Source of the DNA: Podaxis mareebaensis
Taxonomy: Eukaryota > Basidiomycota > Agaricomycetes > Agaricales > Agaricaceae
Assembly: GCA_018524725.1 (NCBI GenBank)
Contig: JAEUWP010000274.1
Location: forward strand, 1 to 58,170
Direction of reading: 5' to 3'
DNA length: 58,170 nucleotides
Part shown: positions 35,638 through 47,774 of the stretch, in pieces
Numbering within the stretch: the stretch's first letter is position 1
Layout of the letters: every line of letters starts with the position of its first letter
The notes under the pieces: model-generated
The model's database searches: none
Told to the model about the DNA's origin: nothing
What the model saw: the letters and a program-made list of their open reading frames with translations, nothing else
Program-made: the position numbers and the translations under genes

Positions 35638-38550
35638 ATGTCTGGCTGGGACAACGACGACCCATGGCTTTCTGCCTCACCGACTCAACCTCAAACGAGA
35701 GGTGGCTTCCGAGGACGAGCGCGCGGATTTCGTGGTCGTGGACGTGGGCGTGGAGGTGCGCTGCCAACATCAAGCTTCAATCGTTTTGGCTCAATCCCTG
35801 ATTCGCAGTTGCGCTATCAACCATATAGATCGCGTTCTGGGTTTGTGTTTCTTTTTTTCTCATTCCGTACTCTGACTAACGTCTGATCATGCAGTGTTGC
35901 GGATAAACCGCCTACCTCTGCTGCATATGGCCGCACCCTCGGTTTCGTCACCACTGCCAAACTTGACGAGCTCGAGAAACGACGCACGACCTATAAGGAA
36001 TTCTCCCAGGTCCTGAACACAACCGTCACTGACTCCCCGACTGACACCGATGAGAATCGTGCCCTTATTAATCGCCTCAGTGTCCTCTATCATTCCGTCA
36101 TCAACCACCTTGCCCCAGATGATCCGCGCATCATCAATGGAAGCATCAACATCGACGACCTCGGGGTTTGGCTGGCCCGCGTCAGGACCGACCCGAGCTT
36201 TGATAAAACCATCATAAAAGAATGGATTGAGGCCCTCGAGACTCATATCAAACAAGGCGAGATGAAGCTCGAGTTTGCCAAACTGTGTGGCAGGATTTAC
36301 ACCGATTGGTTAGAGAGTGGAGATGCTGTTACAATCAGAAGTGACATTTCTGGGCTGCTGCCTCAACAGGACACAGGGGTGGAGGAAGATGAGAAGCAGC
36401 AAGGCAGGCAGGAGATGCATGAACAGGTCGCGCGTCTGCGATCTATAATCTTCGAGCCGACGAACACCGATACCAGCCCACTCGAGGCTTACCTCACCGA
36501 TATTTTCTCTACTAAAGCCGCTTCGGCTGTATTGGAGGATATGAGGGCTGGTATGGCCACCTTTGGCAAGGATCTTCGCAACCGCACGATTACGGCTGAT
36601 GATATGCGTTGGACTGTCGAATCCCTCCTTGCATCCGATCTGATGCTCCCCGACAAACGTGCCGCCCTTCGTGAATTCACCGATAACAACACTGTGCTGG
36701 AAGAGGTCGCCAACGTTGTCAACATGCGTCTACGTGGACTTTTGTCGTGGAAGTGGCCTGTCGGAGGAATTACGGTCGACATGCGTCGGTATCTGCATGG
36801 CAAGTACCGGGCATTCACGGATCCTGATATCCTCGACGCTCTGTTCCTCCAATGGGTCGGCGTAATGTGGGGGATAAAGTTCAAGCAAGACGCGCGGGAC
36901 GTGTTCCGCTCTGATGCCTGGAAGGTCGCCATACCCGGGAGCGTTTCGACTAGCGTCACTTCAGACACTGTCACCTCACATGACTTCGATAACACCACCA
37001 TCAATGGCGAGCGGAAAAGCCTCCAGAACCTCTACTTCCTCACTGGCCATCTCCCGGATAACGTCAGCCCGAAACCTCACTATGATGAGCCCACTGATGC
37101 CGCTGGGGACGATATCGGTGGTGCAGCAGATGCGACGGTAGAAATTAAACAGCAGCTGTTGAATATCATGTCTACCGAGTGTTATCTCAACCTCAGTCTA
37201 CATGGCGCACACACGATCGTGCGCACGGATTTGGGCTGGTTCGGACCCTCCCTCCCACATGAATCTATCATCACCATCTTGCGTTTCTTCGGCGTCCCGC
37301 AAGAATGGCTTGAGTTCTTCCGCACATTCCTACGCATGCCTGTCCGCTTCCCTGGAGACTCCCAAGCACAAATTCGAGTGCGGGGGACACCGATCAGCTA
37401 CGCCCTCAGTGCATTCTTCGGAGAAGCTGTGCTTTTCGGTATGGATTTCGCAGTGAATCAACGTGCACATGGGCTATTCCTCTATAGGATCCATGATGAC
37501 ATCTGGTTCTGGGATTCCAACCCCCGTCGGTGCGAAATAGCATGGAAAGAGATGAACAAGTATGCATCTCTCGTTGGGCTCACGTTCAACGCGTCTAAAA
37601 CCGGCTCTGCCTGCGTTAAAGCCCCACCAGAAATCCTCCAAGACCTGGAGCTGCCGGAGGGAGACGTCCGCTGGGGATTCTTGAAATTCGACCCAAGGGA
37701 GGCACGGTTCGTGATTGGCCAAGAACAGGTGGATGAGCATATCAAAGAGTTGAGGAGACAGTTGGAGAGTACGAAGAGTGTGCTTGGGTGGATTGGGGTG
37801 TATAACAAGTATATGGCGTTCTTTGTGAGGAATTTTGGTGGGCGGCCAGCGGAATGTTTTGGGAGACAGCATGTAAAGGATGTGAGTCGGACGTTGGTGA
37901 GGATTCAGCAGGAGGTTACGGAGGGCGAGAAAGGGAACGACAGTGGGGTTATCGAGCACTTGGAAAAGGAACTTGCTGCGCGTTATGGTGTGCGGGACCT
38001 TCCCCGTGGATACTTCTACTTCCCGCTCTCCAGTGGCGGTCTTGCTTTGCGCGACCCGTTGATTGATGTCATGGTCATGGGGGAGAGTATGACGTGCGAC
38101 GCGGTAGCTTCCTTACAGGATGCGTTGTTGAAGGAGCGAGAAGTATACGAGCAGGCGAAGAAGGCTTGGGAGGTTCAAAAGCGTCAGGAAACTGCAGCTG
38201 CTTTGGCTCAGACACCTGGTCTCGCACCTGTTCCGCCACCTGTCTTCCTACCCTTCACGGCCTACTGTGAAATGTCGTCTCTCAATATCCATCAAGTCTA
38301 CACCAGTCTCGCTACGGTGAATAAACCTCGCCCAGCGCAAATTCCGCCTGTTATCAATTCGGCGATGACTTCGCGTGTGAGGAGCGAGCTCATTGGGGCT
38401 GGGAGGGAGAGCTATAAGGGTTGGGTGGTTGAGGCGTATGGGCGAGATGTGGTTAGGCGGTTTGGGGGATTGGATATTGTGGATCCGAGGATGATTCCGA
38501 TTGGGTTGGTGCATTTGTACAAGACCTCGAGGATTAAGTGGGATCAGTAG
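35638..38550 (+). CDS. Reverse transcriptase-related protein, copy A1 (rvt-like)
   Basis: Two exons, 35638-35840 and 35895-38550, join in frame to 952 residues. The first encodes an RGG-rich start (MSGWDNDDPW, then TRGGFRGRARGFRGRGRG). The long middle is helical. The RT core lies at about residues 500-640: motif A VRTDLGWFGPSLPHES (Asp about 513), motif B RVRGTPISYALSAFFGEA (Gly about 565), motif C YRIHDDIWFWDS (Asp about 602 and 603) and motif D/E GLTFNASKTGS. No integrase, RNase H, endonuclease or gag is visible and there are no LTRs, so it does not look like an ordinary retrotransposon. Length, a single RT core and long N- and C-terminal extensions fit the fungal rvt class of host RT-related genes; that assignment is by motif layout, not a search. 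Start chosen at ATG 35638 because all copies share it. Confidence 0.8.
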
Positions 38551-39351
38551 GGCTCACCGCGATTACGCTAAATGTATCCGTAGGTCGTGTAGTGGTCGAA
38601 CATTGGCATTGGTTCCAATCGAAAAATGATATGGGGTTTGACATTCCGGAATATCGCCGGAAGGCAGGGAGGCTTCTTCTCGAATATCATAGTCAATTCT
38701 GTCATAAGCAATAGCATTTTTTCGGGTGTCCGAAGTATGTATGTGAAATCTCAACAAAATGCCCATACTCATCAATATCCTGCTAACTTTCATACATACG
38801 ATATTAAAGGCCCTGTGCAGCATCGGCATGATCCCAATGATATAAATTGCATCCATTTGACATGACCTGAAGACTGGGACTAGATAACTTCGGATATACC
38901 AATGAAATATTCAGCCACAGGTAGGGTAAATGGTTCTAATTATTTCAGAAATTTCACACATCACAGTGGACAGCTGGCTGAATGGACTAGGTGCGACAGA
39001 ATTGGTCTACTTAACTTAGGTTTCTGATGGGACCATACAGGTAGGTATTAGCAATGGGCTACATAGGGCCGGCTCGAGGTCGGCGCTACCACCTGGAGCA
39101 AGCTGGGCAGGACTTGATCGTCTGTCTGTGCGCTGATCCCATGCACTGACCCGGCTCAATTAGTCAGCCGGGCGTCCCGAAGGTAAAGCCAGGAAAGAGC
39201 GTCTTCTTGGGGTTGAAATATTGAATCAAGATAGTCGTTTCAGATAAACTCAGATATTCTCCGTCTGACTTTTGATTGGGGCTCAATCTTCTTGCGTCCA
39301 ACCCCTTGCATTGCATTCATTTACTCTGAATCACAACTTTGATTGTTAAAC
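38551..39351. other. Spacer after RT-related copy A1
   Basis: The first part is matched after copy A3 (43719 onward) and the last part before copy B4. The block from about 39030 (AGGTAGGTATTAGCAATGGGCT) recurs near 43917. About 300 bases after the GCATTTTTT run near 38713 are absent from the A3-B4 spacer. No gene is seen. Confidence 0.6.
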
Positions 39352-39686
39352 ATGTCTGACTCTAGCAGCAACGACCCATGGACGTCTTCCTCATCGGCCC
39401 AACCTCAAACGAGAGGTGGTTTCCATGGTCGTGGTCGCGGTCGTGGTGCGCTGTCGAGGCCCAACCCGTTCGGCCTAATCCCATCATTGCATTTGCGCTA
39501 TAAACTCTATAAATCGCGTTCCGGGTTTGTTTTTCTCTTTTTTTCATTCCATACACTGCCTAAAGCCTATGATCATGCAGTGTTGCGGACAAACCGCCTA
39601 CCTCTGCTGCATACGGCCGCACCCTCGGGTTCGTCACCACTGCCAAACTCGACGAACTCGAGAAACAACGGCGCCTATGCGACTGA
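39352..39686 (+). pseudogene. RT-related gene, truncated copy B2
   Basis: Exons 39352-39524 and 39581-39686 keep the start codon, the RGG-rich exon (TRGGFHGRGRGRGALSR), the first intron and the beginning of exon 2 (VADKPPTSAAYGRTLGFV, then ELEKQR). Homology then stops at about 39672, where the sequence switches to the epimerase gene. The frame ends at TGA 39684-39686 after 92 residues. The upstream 150 bases match those before copy B4, so a short RGG peptide could still be made. The RT domain is entirely lost. Confidence 0.8.
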
Positions 39687-40553
39687 GAAGGCTTGTGGCT
39701 ACTCTTCGCTCTTTTGCACACGAGACTCATGCCAAGGAGTAGACACCTATTATGACCACGCAGCACGTCTACTGGTGCGTAACCATCTCCACCCCTTTCG
39801 GGTACAGAATGAACTAGAATAATCGTATTCTTAGGAACCTTGACGCGTTCCAAGACGGCGTCAACGACATTCTCGATCACCATCTCCAGCTTGATGCTTC
39901 TCGCGTCGTTCATCTCGACGGAAACGCGATCCCTTATGGCGATTTCATCAACACTACGGGAACGATCTTCAATTTCAAACAGGAGCAGCAGATTGGTGCG
40001 AGGTGGAATGAAACAGCAAACCTCTGTGGTTCCGGTGAGTCATTATTGTTTGAGCCGTCAGACCCCCTTGTGCCATAGTGTGATGACCTCACTTCGACGT
40101 ATCAGGGTGCTAGGGGTATGATCACTGTTGGATATGACCGCGATGAGAACAGACGTGCTGGGACTTTCCTTGTGGAGCGGGAGGTCTGGTATCAGGTATG
40201 ACGTTTCCGCTCTCTGTTCATCCGTGTTTCAGGGACCTAATATAACTGCTTCTGAAAAGGCTCGATATCTCCACCAACCAACCTGCTGTCCAGGTCTACA
40301 CCGCTTACTGGCTGAATACCCCTCGTAAGGCCGTCCATGGTGGTCCTACGCTTACGTATGGTCACTGGGCTGCTGTTGCGATTGAGCAACAGGGCTACGT
40401 CGATGCTATTAATACGCCCGAATGGGGTGTTGATCAGATCTGTAAGTTGGCCATTGTATGTAGTGGATTAGCGGTCGCTAATAAAACTTATCAGATGGAC
40501 CCGGAAAGGACTTTGAGTGGAGTACCACATACAAATTCTCTATCGTACATTAA
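39673..40553 (+). pseudogene. 3' fragment of aldose 1-epimerase, duplicated
   Basis: Starts at GCCTATGCGACTGAGAAGG, matching epimerase position 34485, and runs to the stop codon equivalent at 40551-40553, always 5188 bases after its parent. The block around 39836-40020 is almost identical to 34650-34835. It lacks the signal peptide, the first half and one catalytic His, and has a 2-base loss in the exon around 40130 (GATATGACCGC where the parent has GATATATGACCAC), which shifts the frame. It is not a functional enzyme. Confidence 0.85.
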
Positions 40554-40730
40554 GGTCAAGTTTGGTGTATATTCTAGTGAGAGTGGGATTTTGTACTGTT
40601 GCAGACTCCGAGGTTTCCCCCTTGTTTGTTCTGGGGATTGATACCAAATAGCGCCCATGACACAACATGAAGGGTTCGAATTTCGGGACCGACCATAATG
40701 ACTGCCTGTTGACTCGATCCCTCCGCCTGG

Positions 40731-40740
40731 TATAAGAGGG
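40731..40740 (+). promoter_or_regulatory. Putative TATA element of RT-related gene A3
   Basis: TATAAGAGGG lies 82 bases before the ATG at 40813 and is shared with the sister copy at 35547. Confidence 0.5.
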
Positions 40741-40812
40741 AACTCATTCGTCTTATGCCCACCACTCAAGTAACTTGTGCTGCCACTCATCCACAAACTT
40801 TGATTGTCGAAT

Positions 40813-43718
40813 ATGTCTGACTGGTACAACGACGATCCATGGCCTTCTGCCTCACCGATTCGACCTCAAACGAGAGGTGGCTTCCGAGGACGGGCGCGCG
40901 GATTTCGTGGTCGTGGTCGTGGAGGTGGAGGTGCGCTGCCAACATCAAGCTTCAATCGTTTTGGCTCAATCCCTGATTCGCAGTTGCGCTATCAACCATA
41001 TAGATCGCGTTCTGGGTTTGTGTTTCTTTTTTTCTCATTCCGTACTCTGACTAACGTCTGTGATCATGCAGCGTTGCAGACAAACCGCCCATCTCTGCTG
41101 CATATGGCCGCACCCTTGGCTTCGTCACCAATGCCAAACTTGACGAACTCGAGAAACAACGCGAGGCTTATAAGGAATTCTCCCGAGTCCTGGACGCAAC
41201 CACCACTGATTCCCCGGCTGACGCCGATGAAGATCGTGCCCTTATCAACCGCCTCAGTGTCCTGTACCATTCCGTCATCAATCACCTCGCTCCAGATGAT
41301 TCGCGCGTCATCAATGGAAACATTAACATTGATGACCTGGGTGTCTGGTTGGCCCGCGTCAGGACTGACCCGAGCTTTGACAAAACCATTATAAAAGAAT
41401 GGATTGAGACTCTCGAGACTCGTATCAAACAAGGCGAGATGAAGCTCGAGTTTGCCAAACTGTGTGGCAGGCTTTACACCGATTGGTTGGAAAGCGGAGA
41501 TGCTGTTACAATCAGAAGTGACATTTCTGGGCCATTTCCTCAGCAGGAAGCGGGGAAGGAGGAAGGTGCGAAGCAGGAAGGGAGACAGGAGATGCGTGAC
41601 CACATCGCGCGTCTGCGCTCTATAATCCTCGAGCCGACGAATATCGACACCGGCGCATTCAGGGCGTACCTCAACGGTATGTTCTCTAGTGATGCTGCTT
41701 GGGCTGTATTGGAGGATATGAGGACTGGTATGGCTACCTTTGGCAAAGATCTTCGTAACCGCACAATTACAGCTGATGATATGCATTGGACCATCGAATC
41801 TCTCCTTGCATCTGACCTGATGCCTCCCGACAAACGCGCCGCTCTTCGTGAATTCACCGATAACAACACTTTGCTCGAAGAAGTTGCCAACGTTGTCAAC
41901 ATGCGTCTACGTGGACTTTTGTCGTGGAGGTGGCCTGCCGGGGGGATTACCGTCGATATGCGTCGGTATCTGCATGGCGAGTACCGGGCATTCACGGATC
42001 CTGATATCCTCGACGCTCTATTCCTCCAATGGGTCGGCGTAATGTGGGGGATAAAGTTCAAGCAAGACGCGCGGGATGTGTTCCGCTCTGATGCCTGGAA
42101 GGTCGCCATGCCTGGGACTGTTTCGATAAGCATCCCTTCTAACACTGTCGGCTCCCATGACTTCAATAACACCACCATCTACGGGGAGCAGAAAAGTCTC
42201 CGGGACCTCTACTTCCTCACTGGCCATCTCCCGGATAGTGTCAGCCTGAAACCTCACTACGACGAGCCCGCTGATGCTGCCGGGAACGATACGGGAGATA
42301 TGGCAGATGCGACGGTAGAAATTGAACAGCAGCTGTTGAATATCATGTCCACCGAGTGCTATCTCAACCTCGGTCTACATGGCATGCACACGATCGTGCG
42401 CACAGATATAGACTGGTTCGGACCCTCCCTCCCCCACGAGTCTATCATCACCATCTTGCGCTTCTTCGGCGTCCCGCAAGATTGGCTTGAGTTCTTCCGC
42501 ACATTCCTACGCATGCCTGTCCGCTTCCCTGGAGACCCCCAAGCACAAATTCGAGTGCGGGGGACACCGATCAGCTACGCCCTCAGTGCATTCTTCGGAG
42601 AAGCTGTGCTTTTCGGTATGGATTTCGCAGTGAATCACCATACACATGGGCTATTCCTCTATAGGATCCATGACGATATCTGGTTCTGGGATTCCGAACC
42701 CCGTCGATGTGAAATAGCATGGAAAGAGATGAACAAGTATGCATCCCTCGCCGGGCTCACATTCAACACGTCCAAAACTGGCTCTGCTTGTGTCAGAGCG
42801 CCACCGGAAATTCTCGAAGACTTGGAGCTACCGGAGGGAGACGTCCGCTGGGGATTCTTGAAATTCGATCCAAGGGAGGCACGGTTCGTGATTGACCAGG
42901 AACAGGTGGATGAGCATATCAAAGAGTTGAGGAGACAGTTAGAGAGTACGAAGAGTGTGCTTGGGTGGATTAGCGTGTATAACAAGTATATGGCGTTCTT
43001 TGTGAGCAACTTTGGTGGGCGGCCAGCGGAATGTTTTGGGAGGCAGCATGTGAAGGATGTAAGTCGGACTTTGGTGAGGATTCAGCAGGAGATTACGAAG
43101 GACGAGCAAGAGAAGGGGGGTGGAGTTATCGAGCACTTAGAAAAGGAGCTCGCCACGCGTTATGACGTACAGGACCTCCCCCGTGGCTACTTCTACTTCC
43201 CGCTCTCCAGCGGCGGTCTTGCTTTGTGTGACCCGTTGATTGACATCATGATCATGGGGGAGAGTATGACGGGCGACGCGGCGGCTGCCATCAAGGAGGC
43301 GTTGGTGAAGGAACAAGGCGTGTACGAGCAGGCGAAGAAGGCCTGGGAGGCTAAAAAACGTCAGGAAATTCCAGCTGTTTTGATTAAAATACCCCCCGTC
43401 CCACCACCGATCTTCCTACCCTTCACAGCCTACTGTGAAATGTCGTCTCCCAACATCCATCAAGTCTACATCGGTCTCGCTACGGCGAATAAACCTCGCA
43501 CAGCGCGAATTTCGCCTGTTATCAATTGGGTGATGACTTCACGTGCGAAGAGCGAGCTCATTGGTGCTGGGAGGGAGAGTTATAAGGGCTGGGTGGTTGA
43601 GGCATATGGGGGAGACGTGGTAAGGCGGTTTGGGAGTTTGGATATTGTGGATCCGAGGATGATTCCGATTGGGTTGGTGCATTTGTACAAGACCTCGAGG
43701 ATTAAGTGGGATCAGTAG
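40813..43718 (+). CDS. Reverse transcriptase-related protein, copy A3 (rvt-like)
   Basis: Exons 40813-41015 and 41072-43718 join in frame to 949 residues. It starts MSDWYNDDPWPSASPIRP with TRGGFRGRARGFRGRGRG. The RT core is kept: motif A VRTDIDWFGPSLPHES, motif B RVRGTPISYALSAFFGEA, motif C YRIHDDIWFWDS, then GLTFNTSKTGS. Overall it is most like copy A1, sharing promoter block, exon-1 length and most residues. It differs mainly in the linker after the first 200 residues, the GTVSISIPSNTVGSHDF stretch and the Lys/Glu-rich region near residue 780. It is intact, with no stop or frame break. It lies downstream of the broken epimerase copy, as A1 lies downstream of the intact epimerase gene. Confidence 0.8.
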
Positions 43719-44222
43719 GGCTCACCGCGGTTATATTGAATGTATCCGTAGGCTGTGTAGCGTCAAATATTGGTATTAGTTCTAATTGAAAAATAATATG
43801 AGGTTTAACATTTCGGCGTCTCACCGGAAGGCCGGGAAGGAAGGTTCTTCTCGGATATCATAGCCAATTCTGCCATAAGCGATAGCATTTTAGATTTCTG
43901 AAGGAACCCTGAACAGGTAGGTATTAGCAATGGGCTAGGGCTTGCGAGAGGCTAGCGCTTCCACCTGGGGCAAGCTAGGATTGTTGATCGTTATGTCTGT
44001 GCGTTGATCCCATGCACTGACTCGGCTCAATTGGTCAGCCGGATGTCCCGAAGGTAAAGCCAAAGTCAGGAAAGAGTGTCGTCTTCTTGGGGTTGAACCA
44101 AGATAATCATTTTAGATAAACCCAGATATTCTCCGTCTGACTTTTGATTGGGGCTCAATCTTCTTGCGTCCAACCCCTAGCATTGCATTCATCACTCTGA
44201 ATCACAAGTTTCATTGTTAAAC
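43719..44222. other. Spacer and promoter of RT-related copy B4
   Basis: Begins like the spacer after A1 but lacks about 300 bases of it. The last part (GATTGGGGCTCAATCTTCTT, then GCGTCCAACCCC) is shared with the region just before truncated copy B2, which marks the B-type promoter. No gene is seen. Confidence 0.6.
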
Positions 44223-47084
44223 ATGTCTGACTCTAGCAGCGACGGCCCATGGACTTCTTCCTCATCCTCATCGGCCCAACCTCAAACGAGAGGTGGCTTT
44301 CATGGTCGTGGTCGCAGTCGTGGTGCCCTGTCAAGGCCAAATGCCTTCGGCTTAATCCCATCATCGCATCTGCGCTATAAACCCCACAAATCCCGTTCCG
44401 GGTCTGTGTTTCTCTTTTTCATTCCGCACACTGCCTAAAGTCTATGATCGTGCAGTGTTGCGGACAAACCGCCTACCTCTGCTGCATATGGCCGTACCCT
44501 CGGGTTCGTCACCACTGCCAAACTTGACGAACTCGAGAAACAACGCGAGGCCTATAAGGAATTCTCCCGAGTTCTGGGCGCAACCATCACTCACCCCCAA
44601 ATTGGCACTGATGAAAATCGCGCCCTTATCAACCGCCTAAGCGTCTTGTACCACTCCATCATCAACCACCTCGCCCCAGATGATCCGCGCGACATCAATG
44701 GAAGCATCAACATCGATGACCTGGGAATCTGGCTGGCCCGCGTCAGGATTGATCCGACTTTTGACAGAACCATCGTTAAAGAATGGATTGAGACTCTTGA
44801 AACTCATATCGAACAAGGCGAGAAGAAGTTAGAGTTTGCCAAACTGTGTGGCAGGCTTTATACGGATTGGTTGGAGAGTGGAGATAGTGTCACGGTCAGG
44901 AGTGACGTTTCTGGCCCATTACCTCAACAAGACAGGGGTCTGGAGGAAGATGTGAGGCAGGAAGGGAGGCAGGAAATGCATAAACAGGTTGCGCGCCTGC
45001 GGTCTATAATCTTCGAGCCGACAAACATCGACATCACCGCACTCGAGGTGTACCTCACCGATGTGTTCTCCACTAAAGCCGCTTCAGCCTTGTTGGAAGA
45101 TATGAGGGCTGGTATGGCCGCCTTTGGCAAGGATCTTCGCAACCGCACGATTACAGCTGATGATATGCGTTGGACTGTCGAATCGCTCCTTGCATCCGAC
45201 CTGATGCTCCCCGACAAACGTGCCGCCCTTCGTGAATTCACCGATAACAATACTGTGCTGGAAGAGGTCGCCAACGTTGTGAATATGCGTCTGCGTGGAC
45301 TTTCGTCGTGGAAGTGGCCTGCCGATGGAATCATGGTTGACATGCGTCGGCAGCTGCATGGAAAATACCGCGCATTCACGGATCCCGATGTCCTCGACGG
45401 GCTGTTCCTCGAATGGGTTGGTGTAATGTGGGGAATAAAATTCAAGCAAGACGTGCGAGTAATATTCCAGTCTAATGCGTGGAACTTCGCCACACCAGGG
45501 GAGGGACTCTCTAGCGCCACTTCTGACACTGTTGCCTCCTCTGAGGCCAACAATGTTACCATCAATGATGAACGGAAGAACCACCGGAATTCCTACTTCC
45601 TCACTGGTATCCTTCCAGATAAGGTCGGTCCACAAGCTAATTACGACGGGGCCGCTTATGATGCCGGATCGGACTACACGGGGGGCGCCATGGATGTTAA
45701 ACAACGACTCTTAAATATCATTTCCACCGAGTGTCATCTCAACCTCGGCTTACACAGTTCACACACTATGGTGGTCACGGATTTGGACTGGTTCGGACCC
45801 TCCCTCCCACACGAGTCTATCATCACCGTCTTGCGCTTCTTCGGCGTTCCGCAAGAGTGGCTCGAGTTCTTCCGCACATTCCTCCGCATGCCTGTCCGCT
45901 TCCCTAAGGAGCCCCAAGCACGAACTCGAGTGCGGGGGACACCGATTAGCTACGCCCTCAGTGCATTCTTCGGAGAAGCTGTGCTTTTTGGTATGGACTT
46001 CGCAGTGAATCAACGCGCGCATGGGCTATTCGTCTACAGAATCCATGATGACACCTGGTTCTGGGATTCCAACCCCCGTCGATGCGAGTTAGCGTGGAAA
46101 GAGATGAACAAGTATGCAGCCCTCGTCGGACTCACCTTTAACACGTCCAAGACCGGCTCCGTCTGCGTTAGAACCCCACCAGAAATTCTCGAAGACTTGG
46201 AGCTACCGGAGGGAGACATCCGCTGGGGATTCTTGAAATTCGATCCAAGGGAGGCACGGTTCGTGATCGACCAAGAACAGGTTGATGAACATATCGGAGA
46301 GTTGAAGAGACAGTTGAAGACTACGAAGAGTGTGCTTGGGTGGATTGGGGTGTATAACAAGTATATGGCGTTCTTTGTGAGGAATTTTGGTGGGCGGCCA
46401 GCGGAGTCTTTTGGAAGGCAGCATGTGAAGGATGTGAGTCGAACCTTAGTGAGGATTCAGCAGGAGGTCATAGAAGGTGAGGATGAGAATGGCGGTGGGG
46501 TTATCGAGTACTTGGAAAAGGAGCTTGCCACACGTTATGGCGTGCGAGACCTTCCCCGTGGATACTTCTACTTCCCGCTCTCCAGTGGCGGTCTTGCTTT
46601 GCTTGACCCGTTGATTGATATTATGGTCGTGGGGGAGAGTATGACGGGCGACGCGGCGGCTGCCATCAAAGAGGCGTTGTTGAAGGAGCAAGACGTGTAC
46701 GAGCAGGCGAAGAAGACCTGGGAGACTGAAAAACGTCAGGAAATTGCAGCTGCTTTGGCTCAAACACCCCCCGTCCCACCGCCGGTTTTCCCATCCTTCC
46801 CAGCCTACTGTGAAGCGTCGTCTTCCAACATTCATCAAGTCTACACCAGTCTTGTTACCGTAAAAAAACCGCGCCAAGCGAAAATTCCGCCTGTAATCAA
46901 TTCGGCGATGACTTCACGCGCGAAGAGCAAACTCATCGGGGAGAGCTATAAGGGCTGGATCGTTGAGGCGTATGGGCTGGATATTGCAAGGCGGTTCGGG
47001 GGATTGGATATTGTGGATTCGAGGATGATTCCGATTGGGTTGGTGCATTTGTATACGACCTCGAGGATCAAATGGTTTCAGTAG
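44223..47084 (+). CDS. Reverse transcriptase-related protein, copy B4 (rvt-like)
   Basis: Exons 44223-44401 and 44456-47084 join in frame to 935 residues. The start MSDSSSDGPWTSSSSSSA with TRGGFHGRGRSRGALSRP has a shorter RGG part than the A copies. The RT core keeps motif A VVTDLDWFGPSLPHES, motif B RVRGTPISYALSAFFGEA, motif C YRIHDDTWFWDS (Thr for Ile after the two Asp) and GLTFNTSKTGS. It is the most diverged of the three full genes, especially between about residues 410 and 470. The C-terminus ends HLYTTSRIKWFQ. It looks intact and is probably the full-length counterpart of truncated copy B2. Confidence 0.8.
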
Positions 47085-47774
47085 GACTGAGGGCGATCAC
47101 GATGGATGTATTCATAGACCGTGTAGTCGATCAAGATTCGTATTAGTTCCAATTGAAAAATGATACGAAGCTTGACATTTTGGGATATCACGCGAAGGCG
47201 AGGAAGGCAGGTTCCTCTCGAATGTCATATTCTGTCATAACCGATGGCACGTTATCGGGTGACTTGGAAGTGTACGTCATGGGTTGTGGGGAATCCCAAT
47301 AAGATGTCCATGCTCTGTATATTTGTCTCGTTCGTCAAGAATAGACAGCATCCGTCGCACCTAGAGGCCGCTGTGAATCACCCAAATCTGAACTCTTTTA
47401 TAGTAATTTGAGGATCTGAGAGCACTCCGTGGGCTCAGACTCGCAGCCTTTTGGCGCTCTCCCGCCCTTTACATTACGATACCACAATTCACCTTGCACC
47501 GACATTTCAAATCAGTTTCACAGCTGGGTCCTACCGCCGGCCGTAGCTTCACATAAAAAACAATCCATTTGTCCCGGTTCGCCATAATTATCAAGACTCA
47601 AACACGTCCGACATTGCAAGCACTAAGAGCTGAAGCCGGAAGCAAACCAAACCAAAAAACAAACGGAGAACTACTATTACATCCGAGCGCACAATCCAAA
47701 AAAAAGAGACGAAACAGAATCTCATACGGGTATAATCAAAGCACATCAGACTCGGACCATCCCACTCCTTCTGC
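47085..47774. other. Intergenic, no supported gene
   Basis: The first 200 bases resemble the 3' spacer of the RT-related genes (AAAAATGATACGAAGCTTGACATTT). The rest shows no conserved frame. The convergent F-box gene ends at 47775. Confidence 0.4.

Noticed and set aside
40660..40700. GGGTTCGAATTTCGGG near 40674, considered as the T-loop of a tRNA
   Set aside because: No acceptor stem, D-loop or anticodon arm can be folded around it, and the parent copy near 35480 is equally unstructured.
35638..47084. Interpreting the RT genes as an ordinary LINE or LTR retrotransposon cluster
   Set aside because: No terminal repeats, endonuclease, integrase, RNase H or gag; same intron in each copy; duplication explained by unequal exchange with the neighbouring epimerase gene.
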